27,656 nucleotides of DNA from Elysia marginata (lineage: Eukaryota; Mollusca; Gastropoda; Plakobranchidae). The notes under the pieces were generated by a model that saw only the letters and a list, made by a program, of their open reading frames with translations, ran no database searches and was not told where the DNA came from. The translations under genes were made by a program, and so were the position numbers. Of the stretch, positions 9,706 through 20,302 are shown in pieces (position 1 is the first letter of the stretch; each line of letters begins with the position of its first letter). Location of the stretch: NCBI GenBank assembly GCA_019649035.1, contig BMAT01007964.1, forward strand, positions 114,459-142,114, in the 5' to 3' direction.

Positions 9706-10029
9706 ATGAATATATATGATGTAAATAAATTGCTATCTAGCCAAAATAAATCTAGATTAATTGCTCATTTTTGAGATTGTCATTGCTTGAGTCATGATGT
9801 TAATCATTTAGTTTCAAAATTAAAAACAACGCAATCAAATCTTTCTAAGCATATTAATGCACTATTAAAGGGAAATGTTCTTCAATTTGAAAAAAAAGGT
9901 AAGGAAAAAATTTACAGAATTAATAAAGCATGAAAAAGAAAATGAAAAGAAATTATTCAGCCACAAATGGAAAATCCTAGAAACAAAATTTTTAAATGTA
10001 ATTGTAATTTATGTGGAATAAAAAAATAA
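9706..10029 (+). CDS. ArsR/SmtB-family metal-responsive repressor
   Basis: A 107-residue winged-helix regulator; family members dissociate from DNA when metal binds. The recognition region reads 'TTQSNLSKHINALLKGNVLQ' and the wing 'FEKKGKEKIYRIN'. Cys25-His26-Cys27 ('FWDCHCLSHDV') sits where family members carry the helix-3 ELCVCDL metal site. The extreme C-terminus adds Cys98, Cys100 and Cys103 ('KCNCNLCG'), a second potential site. Three or more Trp codons are TGA. ATG 9706 has GAGG five bases upstream. The gene lies directly behind a palindromic operator and 10 bases before a P1B ATPase, so it most likely controls its own operon. Metal identity (copper, cadmium, lead or arsenite class) is not settled. 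Confidence 0.88.
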
Positions 10030-10039
10030 AGGTATTTTT

Positions 10040-11980
10040 ATGAAAACAAGTTGTCACAATCAAACAAAACAAAAAATTAATAAAAAATTTTGAATTAAAA
10101 ACATATTTTTTATTTCACTTTTTATATATTTTATAATCATTAATATCTTAGAGCCTAAAGGTCCTATTAAATGAACATGACATTATAGCATTTGATTACC
10201 ATTAACATCATATGTGATTTTTTGAGAAGGAAAAAAATATTTTAAGCTATATCCCAATATAATAAAAAGAATTTTTGATATGAATACTTTAATAGGTTTA
10301 GCTTCTCATATTTTATATATTTTTTCTATTACCATGGTAATACTGAATTGAAATAAACCAATATATGAATATTCTCAAATGTGAGAAGGTCCTGCAATTT
10401 TAATTCTTGTAACTAATTTAGGGCATGCTCTTGAAAGTAAAATTCAAAAATCATCTGCTGAGGCATATCAAAAATTAGATAACATGCGAAATTCTAAAGT
10501 AATTGTCATTAAAGATAATAGGCAAATTATTGATAAAGCATCAAAATTAAAAATAGGAGATGTTATCTTGATAAAAAGAGGTGATATTGTTCCCCTTGAT
10601 GGAAAAATAAATAGTAATGGAATTTTTGACTACTCAAATATTACAGGAGAATCAAATGCTATTTTAATAAAAAAGGGTAAAGAAGTGATTTCTGGATCTT
10701 ATAATTTAGGTAATGCAATAAAAATAGTTGTTACTAAAAAACCATCTGAATCCACTTTATCAACTTTAATAGATAAAATTGAAAGTGTTTCAATAGCTAA
10801 ACCCAAAATTCAAAAACTAGTTGATAAAATTTTAAAATGATTTGTGCCAGCAATAATACTAATATCAATACTAACAGCAATAATATGAACTTTAATTAAT
10901 TATACAGTTGGTATTTCATTGCCTTGAATAAGTAATAAATTTCCATCTTGAATACTAGGAATTTCTGCAGGAGTGACAGTTATGGCAATAGCATGTCCTT
11001 GTTCACTGGGAATAGCAACACCATTAGTATATGCAGTTTCATCATTATTATCATCAAAAAACGGGATTATTATTAATAACCCAAAATCACTAGAAGAGCT
11101 TTCTAAAATTAAAACTTTTTGCTTTGATAAAACGGGAACAATTACTAAAGAAGTGTTTAAGATAATTTCAATAGAGGGCAATAAGGAACTAATTGGTGTA
11201 GCAAAAGCATTAGAAAAAAATATTAATCACCCAATAGCTAAAACAATTTTAACTTTGCCGGGTAAATATAAAGATGTAAAAAATATAAAACACTTTGATA
11301 ATAAAATAATTGGCAAATGAAAAAATCAAAAAGTAGAAATTAGATCTATAAAAAGTAAAAATCATAATACAAATATCGCACTATATATAAATCAAAAGGC
11401 AAAACTTATTTTTCAATTAAAAAATATTATTAAAGATGGTGTAAAAGATGTTATTAGAATGTTAAATGCCAATGGTATAAAAACAATAATGATAACCGGA
11501 GATAATAAACAAGTAGCAAAAAATATAGCCCAGGAAGTTGGAATAGATAAGGTTTATTATGAAATTGGTCCAAAAGAAAAAGCAGATATTATTAGTAAAC
11601 TTCAACAAAAATCCAAAGTTGCCTTTGTAGGTGATGGCTTTAATGATTCAGTTGCAATTAAGAAATCAGATGTATCTATATCATTTTCTTCTGGATCTGA
11701 TATTTCTAATTCCCTATCTGATATTTCCATATTAAAAAATGATTTTATTTCAATTTTAAACTTAATAAATATTTCTAAAATGAATAATTTTAGTATTAAT
11801 TTAGCATTAATTTATGCCTTTAGTTTTAATATGATTGCAATTCCAGTTGCTATTCTAATGATGATTCAGCCATGAGTGGGAGCTTCAATAATGGCCATTT
11901 CAGATATATTAGTTGTCCTTAATGCTTTTATATATAAGGCAAGGGGAAAAAGAAAACTAAAAAAATATGCAAATAAATAA
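10040..11980 (+). CDS. P1B-type heavy-metal transporting ATPase (CPC type)
   Basis: Pumps soft metal ions out of the cell using ATP. The 646-residue protein has the actuator 'ITGES' loop (Thr202), the transmembrane metal site 'AIACPCSLGIATP' (Cys319-Pro-Cys321), the phosphorylation motif 'FDKTGTIT' (Asp363), the P1B 'NHP' (His397) and the hinge 'VGDGFND' (Asp532). No N-terminal heavy-metal-associated domain is present; the N-terminus has only a short 'KTSCHNQTK'. CPC is usual for Cu+/Ag+ pumps but also occurs in Zn/Cd/Pb pumps. The last helix reads 'MAISDILVVLNA', where Cu+ pumps typically have MSxSS, so the metal is uncertain. Start ATG 10040 has AAAGG upstream. All Trp codons but few are TGA; no frameshift. 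Confidence 0.93.
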
Positions 11981-11985
11981 TTTGA

Positions 11986-11991
11986 TAAAAT
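11986..11991 (+). promoter_or_regulatory. Internal extended -10 box before the MATE gene
   Basis: TGA TAAAAT, then TTTTAT, then ATG at 11998. One mismatch from TATAAT, with the upstream TG of an extended -10. The six-base spacing equals that of the other leaderless candidates, so the exporter may also be expressed apart from the ArsR promoter. Confidence 0.4.
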
Positions 11992-11997
11992 TTTTAT

Positions 11998-13383
11998 ATG
12001 ACTAAATCTATAATAAAATGAGATTGAATTTTTTTTAAAAAAGCACTCAAAATAATAACACCTTTAATTTTGGCTCAAATTATAGTTGTAGGAATTTCAT
12101 TTATTGATAGCATAATGGTAAGTGGTTTCCAAAATCAAGAAGCACTTGCCAAAGGCTTTGTAAAAGTTGATTATAAAGCTGTTGGTCTGGCTAATGAAAT
12201 ATGATTTTCTTGTCAAGCTTTTTACTTTGGATTAGCAACTATTTTTAGTATATTGTATTCTCAATTTGCTAATAATAAAAAAATATTTGTTGATACTGCA
12301 AAAGTTAATTTTTGATCCTCAATAGTAGTGGCCATTTTTGTTTCTAGTATTATGTATTTTTTAGCAGAACCTATGGTTAATTTATTTTTTCTAGATAAAG
12401 TAAAGCCAGATGTTATTTTTGTTAAGCCGATAGCAATAAATTATCTTCAAATAATGGCGCTTGGCAATTTATTTATTTCATTTGCATGAGCAATGATTAG
12501 TCCACTTACTATCAAAGGAAAAACCCAATATTCACTATATATTGCAATAGTTTCTATAGTTTTAAATTTAATTCTTGATTATGTTTTTATTTATGTTTTT
12601 AATTGAGGTGCAAGCGGTTCTGCTTGAGCAACAATAATTTCTTATTTAGTGAATTTGGCTCTGGTAATTTGATTTCTTAATGTCCATAAAAATTGATTTA
12701 CAGGTTTTTGAAACTTATTCGATTTAAATTTAAATGTTTTTAAAGAAGTTTTTAAAAGAACATTTATTTTAATTAGTACTGTAATTTTAGAATTAGGTCT
12801 AACTGCTTCTTCAATTTTTTATTCTAACTTATATGGGTCTCAAGTTATTGCCCCTATTGCTTTGGGATATACTATTTCCGCAATAATGTTTACAGTTTTT
12901 GCCGGTGTTAAAAAGTCAGTTAAAATTTTTATTGGCCCATTACTAGGAGAGAAAAAATTTAAAGAGGCAAAAGAAATGAGTAAAAAATTAGTACTTCCTA
13001 ATGTTTTTTTAGGATTAATTTTTATATCATTGACTTTAATATCAACAACATTTTTTCCTCAGTATATGCTGAGTGACCCAAATAATATAAAAATAGCTAA
13101 AAATATGATTTTTATCTTTTCAGGATTTTTGTTTTTCTATATGTTTGGTTACTACTATTCATCTATTATTCAAACTGCTGGATTTCAATTATTAACTAAT
13201 ATCTTTAATTACTTATTTCAAATATGAGCTAGTTTACCAATGATTTTTATCTTTTCTCATTTATGATTAGATTGAAGTTTTACATACAACTTATTAATGT
13301 CTCAAGTTGTTTATATTTTTTCAACTTTAGTTCTGTTTTTAAATTATCGAAAATATAAATGACTAAGAAAAATAAAAATATAA
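11998..13383 (+). CDS. MATE-family multidrug/metabolite exporter
   Basis: A 461-residue integral membrane protein with about twelve helices. MATE features include the N-terminal 'ALKIITPLILAQIIVVGISFIDSIM' in outline, 'YKAVGLANEIWFSCQAFYFGLA', the mid-protein '[28 protein letters not shown]' pattern and a second half with 'SQVIAPIALGYTISAIMFTVFAGV'. The family exchanges Na+ or H+ for cationic drugs or metabolites. Many Trp codons are TGA. It follows the P1B ATPase by 17 bases and probably belongs to the same resistance operon. No Shine-Dalgarno is seen; a -10-like box sits six bases before ATG. Converges with rmuC, leaving 6 bases between stop codons. Confidence 0.88.
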
Positions 13384-13385
13384 AA

Positions 13386-13400
13386 AGGACTAATTGTCCT
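13386..13400 (-). terminator. Terminator of the RmuC-like gene
   Basis: Minus-strand AGGAC, five-base loop, GTCCT followed by TTTTATATTTTTATTTTT. Short stem, good T run; it overlaps the rmuC stop codon and sits right after the MATE stop. Confidence 0.6.
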
Positions 13401-14448
13401 CTAATGATTTAATTTCTTTTAAATGATTATTTGTGTCAATTGTCTTTTTAATTTTGCTGTGTTTATTTTCTAAAGCTGGATAATGAGTGTCCATCGCTAC
13501 TTTAAAAGACTTATAAGATTTTTGCATGTTGTCCGCAAACTTTCTTGTTGTTTCCATCAAGCTAATTATTTCTTTATACAATTTCTCTTCATTGTGAACT
13601 TTGGAATATATATCAAGAATATGAGAAATTGAAGAAGAATAATTAATAAATGAGGAAGGAGAAGAAACATGAATTTTATGATCTCTAATCATTGTTTGGA
13701 AAAAAGCAGGATTATATTCATACAACTTCATATAAATTTCATCAGATTGAAGAACTAATAATCCATAATCTGTAGTGTTTGATTTAGATAAATATTTTGA
13801 AATTTCCTTAACCGCATTTTTAACTTTTGCAATATATTTATCGGTTATAAAAATAACTTGATTTTCATCCATATCAACATCTAATACTTTAGAATCAACC
13901 GGTATTCATTTTCCTTCAATTCCGGACTTGATAGCAAATTCTACAACATTAGAATTTACTTGTAAATTATGAACATAAAAATCTGAGGGAAGTCCTGAAA
14001 CTTCAAGAAGTTTAGCAAGATGCATTTCTCCAAGCATAGCCTTCCCCTTGTTTCCTGTTTTACCAAAAAATGTTGTTTCAATTTTAGACAAAGTTTTTAA
14101 TTTAGAATCAATTTGTTTAGAAATTTCATTTTTTTCATTTCTAACAATATTTAGCTCTTTTTCTAATTCAATTCTTTTAGTTTCATAAGTATTAATTTTT
14201 TCTTTAAGTTCACTAGCTTGAGATGAAGCATTTTTTCCTATTTCTTCTTCCCTAATTAATTTCTCTTTAATTTCAGCAATTATTTTATCTTTTTCACTAA
14301 TTCTTTCTTTTTGCTCATTAATCATTAATTTTTGTGTTTCTATTAATGATTTTAATTCTTCAGTATTATTATGAGAATTATCTAAAAAATAATTTTTAAT
14401 TTTCTCTGATGATCAAAATAATCTTTGTATTAAATTTAATTTAGCCAT
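13390..14448 (-). CDS. rmuC: RmuC-like DNA recombination/limiting protein
   Basis: A 352-residue protein. Residues about 25-125 are a long charged coiled coil ('EKDKIIAEIKEKLIREEE', 'KRIELEKELNIVRNEKNE'). The rest reads as the RmuC domain: 'GEMHLAKLLEVSGLPSDFYVH' then 'WIPVDSKVLDVDM' (Trp is TGA), where the family has an Ile-Asp-Ser/Ala-Lys nuclease-like core. RmuC proteins limit inversions and other rearrangements between repeats in bacteria and are nuclease-related, with limited biochemistry. Length is somewhat shorter than enteric RmuC, mostly from the coiled coil. ATG 14448 has TATAAT six bases upstream and no Shine-Dalgarno. Transcribed alone, directly downstream of the permease terminator hairpin in map order but reading away from it. 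Confidence 0.75.
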
Positions 14449-14454
14449 ATATAA

Positions 14455-14460
14455 ATTATA
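14455..14460 (-). promoter_or_regulatory. -10 box six bases before rmuC
   Basis: Minus-strand TATAAT, TTATAT, ATG 14448, with no ribosome binding site. It begins five bases after the terminator stem at 14466-14485, a compact terminator-promoter joint. Confidence 0.65.
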
Positions 14461-14465
14461 TAGAA

Positions 14466-14485
14466 AACTCTCTTCTCAGAGAGTT
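14466..14485 (-). terminator. Terminator of the argS-ABC operon
   Basis: AACTCTCT, four-base loop, AGAGAGTT: a perfect 8-bp stem, followed on the minus strand by TTCTATATAATTT. It begins 5 bases after the permease stop codon. Confidence 0.8.
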
Positions 14486-14490
14486 AATAG

Positions 14491-16086
14491 TTATTTAAAG
14501 TCTCTTTTAATAAAAGCAACAATTGCACCACCTAAAAATAATATTGCTAGTGATATCCAAACTATAATAGTAGTATTACTTTTGATAAAATCTTTTCCTT
14601 GATAAACATAAATCTTAGATCCTACTCTAGCCATTCTAGGTGATAATAAAACCTTATTTTGGCTACCATAAGTATCTATCCCATCGCTATTATTAGTTTG
14701 TATATCTATATCTTCAGGATAAGCTAATTTGGGATCATCAAAAATATCATTTATTGTAATAGTTCTGAGATTGTCTATTTTTAATGTCAATGGGTCCTTT
14801 TCTACCTTTTTATCTAATTCCGTTAATAATGCATACATTGTTGCAGAAATTGAACCTGCATAAGTTAATTTTTGTTCAAAGTCTTGTGGTTCAGTTTTGG
14901 TAATACGAATTGGTCCTGAAGAATTTCAATCTATGTTTCCATTAACTTGATATTCTCTCAAAACATTTTCAATAAAGTTTAATCTATCAAATAATGATAA
15001 TTCATTAAACTCAGCTTTATGAGTCGCAATATAAAGAGCTATTTGATTTAATAGATGTAAATATGCATTTGATTTTAATAGTGCAGATGTTTTAACATAT
15101 AAAACATATTGTTCATCATCTGATGTATCTGCTGGGTTATTAGTAATTGTTATAGCATCATCTGAATTTGATGTAACTAATTTTGTTGTTCTATATCATT
15201 TAGCAATCATGCTTGGTGTTTTTTTATGATTTTGGAACATTGAATAAAATCTACCCCATTGGTATCAAATATCTGCAAATGCAACATTCTTATATCACAT
15301 TTGATCTTCATATTTTTTATGCTCTGCTTCATAAATTACAGATGCATCAACATAAATAGTTTCTGAACTGAAGATCTGACTCAAATCTTTTAAATTAACT
15401 TGATCTTTTGGTGAATCTAGAATCTCTTTTAATTTATTAATATCTTTTAATTTATCTATTTTTAACTGATTAACATTTGAAGAAGTAAAATCATAACCAA
15501 ATGGTTGACCTTTGCCTATTGGAGAAATAGTAAAGGAAAGAATTGGAATAATTGCAGACAAAACAACACCAAAAGAAAGTAATGATGTTCTTTTTAACAC
15601 AGATGCCAAAATAACTAATATTGATGAAATAATTATCAAAACAACAAATCCACCGACACCAAGAGATAATGCATAAGCAATTTTGTCACTAATATTTGCA
15701 TATTCATCAACAAAAGCAATTAATAAATAATTTACAGAGGCAAGAACTGAAAAAGAAAATATATAAATATATAAGGCAAAGAATTTACCAAATATAATTT
15801 GAATCCTGGATATGGGTTTGGCAACAACCATTAACTCAGAGCCATCTGTTTCCCCTTGCTTGAATGCATAAATAACAATCATGGCTATAAATAAGGTTGA
15901 AAATAGAAAAGGAAAGAACTTATCAAAGGTTGATAAGGAATTAATATTAGACTGAAAAGCTTTATTCATTTCTCTAGTTGAAATTCAGGTTGTTACATCA
16001 AAGATTAAAAAGAAAATAGCAATAATAATATATGGTGCCTTTTTTCTGGAAATAGAAGATAAAAGATATTTAGTATATTTAAGCAT
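14491..16086 (-). CDS. ABC-2-type permease with a large external domain
   Basis: A 531-residue membrane protein. An N-terminal helix (residues 15-35) is followed by a segment of about 40 residues, then four helices between about 55 and 205 with 'GETDGSELMVVAKPISR' in the cytoplasmic loop typical of ABC-2 exporters and NatB-like permeases. A hydrophilic domain of roughly 300 residues (about 210-500) follows and is probably outside. One final helix and a short positive tail (KRDFK) end the protein. It overlaps the ATPase gene by 8 bases (ATGCTTAA) and has AGGAAGG upstream, so the two form one transporter. Substrate is unknown; an export or membrane-stress role is likely from family resemblance. 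Six or more Trp codons are TGA. Confidence 0.82.
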
Positions 16087-17067
16087 TTTTTACCTTCCTT
16101 TTTATAGTTTTACCTATACCTGTAGCCAAAGAACCTTTTTTAACAAATTTATTATAGATTTCTGAAAGATTTAATTTATTTCTTTGGATAGTGTCAATAG
16201 ATAATTTATTTTCTCTAATAAAATCTACGGCCTGATTAATTTTATTTTTAGTTTTAAGAGAAGCATAAATTAAGTTACTTTTAATTTTGTAACTAATTTT
16301 TTTGCTCTTTAATCAAGTTTCAAAAATAGAATTTGATTTTGGATCTTCAAATTCAAAAATAAACTCTTTGATGGATTTATTATCTAAAGATTTAATTTTT
16401 CCAGTAAAGGCCACTTTACCACCATCAATTATAGTTACTGAATCTACAAAATTATNNNNNNNNNNNNNNNNNNNNNNNNNNNNNNNNNNNNNNNNNNNNN
16501 NNNNNNNNNNNNNNNNNNNNNNNNNNNNNNNNNNNNNNNNNNNNNNNNNNNNNNNNNNNNNNNNNNNNNNNNNNNNNNNNNNNNNNNNNNNNNNNNNNNN
16601 NNNNNNNNNNNNNNNNNNNNNNNNNNNNNNNNNNNNNNNNNNNNNNNNNNNNNNNNNNNNNNNNNNNNNNNNNNNNNNNNNNNNNNNNNNNNAATAGCAA
16701 ATTCATCTGCAGCTTTTTGATCATAACCTGAAAGATAAGCCATATATGAAAGATACTTTTCAGTCGTCATATTTTCTGGAAATCTTGCAGTTTCAGGAAT
16801 ATACCCTAAATGCTTTTTAGCTGCAATTGATCTATTTAATTTACCAAATATTTGTATATTTCCTTCATATTTAGCATAGGCTCCAATAATTGATTTAATG
16901 GTTGTGGTTTTACCTGCTCCATTAGCCCCAATAAATCCGTGAAATTCACCTTTGTAAACTTTAAAAGAAACATTTTCAATTGCATATTTATTTCTGCCAT
17001 AACTTTTAGACAATTTATTTACTATTAAAGGGGTGTCTTCTTTTTTAATTTTTAATACCTTGCCCAA
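16079..17067 (-). CDS. ABC transporter ATP-binding protein (interrupted by an assembly gap)
   Basis: Walker A is 'GFIGANGAGKTTTIKSI' near residue 45, and the Q-loop region 'LGYIPETARFPENMT' follows. The signature LSGGQ, Walker B and H-loop fall in the unsequenced 237-N block. After the gap the reading resumes with 'FVDSVTIIDGGKVAFTG', the usual end of an ABC domain, and a roughly 120-residue basic C-terminal extension ending KRKVKNA. The two halves are in different frames if the gap is exactly 237 bases, so its length must be wrong by one (mod 3) or the gene is frameshifted. The start is taken as TTG 17067 because AAAGGA lies seven bases upstream and no ATG is near. It begins 2 bases after the argS stop and overlaps the permease. 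Confidence 0.85.
16456..16692. other. Assembly gap of 237 N
   Basis: All bases are N. It removes the catalytic middle of the ABC ATPase. Flanking halves are out of frame by one, so the stated length is probably not exact. Confidence 1.
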
Positions 17068-17069
17068 AA

Positions 17070-18656
17070 TTACATCCTTTCAGGAGCATCAACTCCAATT
17101 AAATTAAGACCATTAGCAATAACTATTTTTGTTGCTTTTACTAATGCCAGTAATTCACTTTCTCTTTCGTGACCAATTATTCTTGAATTAGAATAAAATG
17201 AATTAAATTTACTTGTTAAATCAATTAAATATTGGGGTAATAAATGAACCTTATGATTATTTGATATTTTTTCAATAAGCTCAGGAAATTTATTTAGTAA
17301 ATTAATTAATTCTATTTCTTTGTCTTGATAAGTTCCTACTTTAATTTCCTCATTTGATTTATTTAAAAGTTGATTTGCTCTAGCGTGGGTATATTTAATA
17401 GTAAAAACAGGATTTTCGTTTGTATCTTTTATAACTGCATCTAAATCAAAATCAAATTTGGAGGTGTTAGATCTATTAATCATGTGGAATCTAACAGCAT
17501 CTTTGCCCACCAAATCAATTAAATCAGTAATTGAAACAGCTGTACCAGCACGTTTGGACATTTTTAATTCTTTTCCTTCTTTCACCAACTTAACTATTTG
17601 AATTATCAATATGTCTAATTTATCTGAAGAAAGACCTAAATAGCTAAGAGCTATTTTCATTCTTTTAACATACCCGATATGGTCTTCCCCTCAAATATTA
17701 ATAAGCTCATCATAACCTCTTGAAAGTTTAATATCATGATAAGCTATATCAGGAGCTAAATAAGTATACTTGTTATTTGATTTAACAAGGACTCTGTCTT
17801 TGTCATCTCCTAGATCCTGAGTTTTTAATCAAAGGGCGCCATCTTTTAAATATGTATATTCTTTTTTTGATAATTTATCTAAAGTATTTTGAATAGCATG
17901 ATTATCATATAAAGATAGTTCAGAAAAATAAATATTAAATTTTATATCTAGCTTTTCTAAATGCTCTTTAATTTTGGCAAGCATATATTTTTTAGCATCA
18001 TTTTTAAATATATCTTTAACATCTTCATAAGGTTTATTCTTAAATTTATCATTATTCTTTTCAATGTAGTATTTGGCAAAATCAATAATGTCTTTGCCAC
18101 GATAAGAATCTTTAGGTAATTCTATATTAACACCCATTTCTTGTTGATATCTTATGTATGACGATAAACCTAAAGAATCAATTTGATTACCAGCATCATT
18201 AATATAATATTCTTTATCAACTTTATTTCCTGCAAAAATCAATATATTGGCAAGAGTTTCTCCCAAGGCCGCTCCTCTAGCATGAGCAACATGGAGATAA
18301 CCTGTAGGATTTGCAGAAACAAATTCAATATTTATATATCTGGATTGATTACTTTTGCCAAAATCTTCTTTTTGTTCCAAAATATTTTTTAATATTAAAG
18401 ATGTTGCATTTTCATTTAAAAAAATATTTATAAAGCCAGGTCCTGCTACTTCTGCTTTTTTAATAAAATCGCTTTTTAAGTTTTTAATTAATTTTTTAGC
18501 AATATTTTGGGGACTATCATGTAAATCTTTACTTAGTTTCATAGCTACGTTAGTAGAAAAATCTCCATGCCCTTTAGCAGGAGTAAGTTCTACTTTTAAT
18601 GATTTTCCTAATGATTTTGCAGCTTCAGTTAAAGCTTTAATAACTAATTGTTTCAT
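17070..18656 (-). CDS. argS: Arginyl-tRNA synthetase
   Basis: Charges tRNA-Arg. The 528-residue class I enzyme has '[15 protein letters not shown]', in which HVAH (residues 122-125) is the HIGH-type motif, and 'LKMSKRAG', the KMSKS-type loop (about residues 365-368). An N-terminal Arg-tRNA-synthetase add-on domain ('[18 protein letters not shown]') and the C-terminal anticodon-binding domain ending '[13 protein letters not shown]' are present. Trp codons are TGA. A TATAAT box lies nine bases before ATG 18656 and no Shine-Dalgarno is seen, so the leader would be only two or three bases. Two bases separate its stop from the ABC ATPase start. Confidence 0.97.
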
Positions 18657-18665
18657 ATTAACTAA

Positions 18666-18671
18666 ATTATA
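18666..18671 (-). promoter_or_regulatory. -10 box nine bases before argS
   Basis: Minus-strand TATAAT, nine bases, ATG 18656. It lies within the T-rich tail of the LemA terminator, so one gene's terminator and the next gene's promoter share bases. Confidence 0.55.
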
Positions 18672-18677
18672 AACAAA

Positions 18678-18700
18678 AAGAGAACCACTTGTGTTCTCTT
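18678..18700 (-). terminator. LemA terminator
   Basis: AAGAGAAC, seven-base loop, GTTCTCTT with a following T run on the minus strand (TTTTTGTTT, counting from inside the stem). The LemA stop codon (18699-18701) is part of the stem. Confidence 0.85.
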
Positions 18701-19325
18701 AAAATTTTATTTTTACATCTTCTTTATCTTCTGCGCCGGCAGAAAATAAAGGAAATTTTTCTAAATGCATTGCAGTTGAAATTACACTACCTGGTCATGT
18801 AAAAATATTAGTATTAAATCTGTTAACAAATGAATTATATAATCTTCTAGAAGCAGCTATTTCAAGTTCTATATCTGCACTAGTTGACATTAAATCTTGA
18901 ACGGCTTTTGATGATTGTAATTGAGGATAATTTTCTGCTTGTATATTAATAGCTGATGCAACTTTGTCAGTTGAATCTAATTGTTTAGATGTGGTTTTAA
19001 ATTTGTTTTGTCTTAAAGCAGTAATTTCTGTTTGAACATCTTTTTCAAATTTCATGCTACCTTTAACAGCATCAACTAATTTAACTAATGTGTCTCTACG
19101 TTTTTTTAACTGAATGTCTATACCACTTGAAGATTCATTGATTTTTAATTGTAATCTAACTAATTGGTTTCTTTTAGCTATATATAAAAATATAGGCACT
19201 ATTAAAACAAATGAAATATAAGTCAAAACTTTACCAGCTATATTAGCATTTGTTTTTAATGATTTGTTATCCACATTTGGATTAAATTTTTTTGTGTTTT
19301 TTTCTTTTGGGTTTATTAATGGCAT
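18699..19325 (-). CDS. lemA: LemA-family membrane protein
   Basis: A 208-residue protein. A cytoplasmic or short N-terminal part of about 30 residues is followed by one membrane helix (residues 32-50) and a helical LemA domain. The family pattern is visible in 'GIDIQLKKRRDTLVKLVDAVKG' (IDVQLKRRxDLIPNLV in relatives), 'AENYPQLQSSKAVQDL' and 'ASRRLYNSFVNRFN'. The usual asparagine-proline after the repeat-helix region is not kept. Function of LemA proteins is not established; they are often next to DUF3137 proteins, as here. ATG 19325 has AGGAG seven bases upstream. Probably co-transcribed with the upstream DUF3137 gene, 20 bases away. Confidence 0.9.
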
Positions 19326-19345
19326 TTTTATCTCCTAATATAATT

Positions 19346-20281
19346 TTACTTAAAAAAGTATTTATTAATTAAAGCAAGTCTAAATAATATTGTGATTTCA
19401 TCTATATCGCTTTTTAAATTTTCATAAACATTATTTATATAATCTTGTTTATTTTTAGTGACTTTATTAATATATAAATTTCCATATTCTGATTTTTGAG
19501 TTGGTTTTTTACTAATTAAATATTCACCATTTTTAACATATAAATCAAAATTAAGTAATTTATAATGATGCTTACTTTTATCCAAAACTTCTAGCCATCT
19601 TTCTTGTGCAGAAAGAGGGAAAAATAATCTAGCTGTTTGAGGATCATTATAGTCATATCAAAATTTCTTATTAAATTCGATATTTTCTAAATCATTACCT
19701 CTTTTGGAAAATAATCTCGATTCTTTCATTCTAAGATTAAAATTTTTAAATTTTGGCAAAAGATTATTTGTATAGGCATGAATTTTTCATTCATAGTATG
19801 TTCTAGTTGTTTTACCATTAGATCTAGTTCATGTTCACAAAACTTGCTCTGTATTTAGTTCAATTTTATTTATTTTAAAAGTTGGTCCAATATTAATTTT
19901 GCTTACAAATGCATCATTGGGTATTCCTTTACCTCTATATTTATTAATAACTGAATAAGGGATTGTTCCTCCCTTTTTTACTTTAACATTATCAAATGTT
20001 TCCTCAAATATAATTTTATAAAAATCAGATTGTTGTAAATTTTTTTGCAGTCTTATGTTTTTGTTTTTTCAAATTCTTTTTCTTAATCAAAACATTCCTC
20101 AACCAATAAGAAAAATAAATAAAAATAGGGCAGCAGCAAAATAAATTTTAGAAAAAACTATTTTTTGTACTAATGTTAATTCTTCAAAATTAATTTTATT
20201 TCCCATTTCCTTTAAAACTTTGGATTTAACTGAATCTGAAATGACAAAAAATGGAATTTTTTCATATTTAAAATTCTTCAT
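19346..20281 (-). CDS. DUF3137-like membrane protein
   Basis: A 311-residue protein. A soluble N-terminus of about 40 residues precedes a hydrophobic segment (about residues 44-64). The remainder contains 'SDFYKIIFEETFDNVKVKKGG' in outline and 'FSKRGNDLENIEFNKKFWYD', then 'DPQTARLFFPLSAQERWLEV', which match the DUF3137 pattern of a hydrophilic domain after the membrane part. Function is unknown. Its gene lies directly upstream of lemA, as commonly seen for this family, and a joint envelope role is an inference. One rare TGG occurs in 'ERW'; the other Trp codons are TGA. TATAAT lies nine bases before ATG 20281. Confidence 0.75.
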
Positions 20282-20290
20282 ATTAAAATA

Positions 20291-20296
20291 ATTATA
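20291..20296 (-). promoter_or_regulatory. -10 box nine bases before the DUF3137-like gene
   Basis: Minus-strand TATAAT, TATTTTAAT, ATG 20281, with no Shine-Dalgarno. It sits between the tilS stop and this start. Confidence 0.5.
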
Positions 20297-20302
20297 AATA
20301 AA

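Noticed and set aside
16302-16697. Plus-strand open frame across the N gap
   Set aside because: Its apparent length is mostly N; the real bases encode the ABC ATPase on the other strand.
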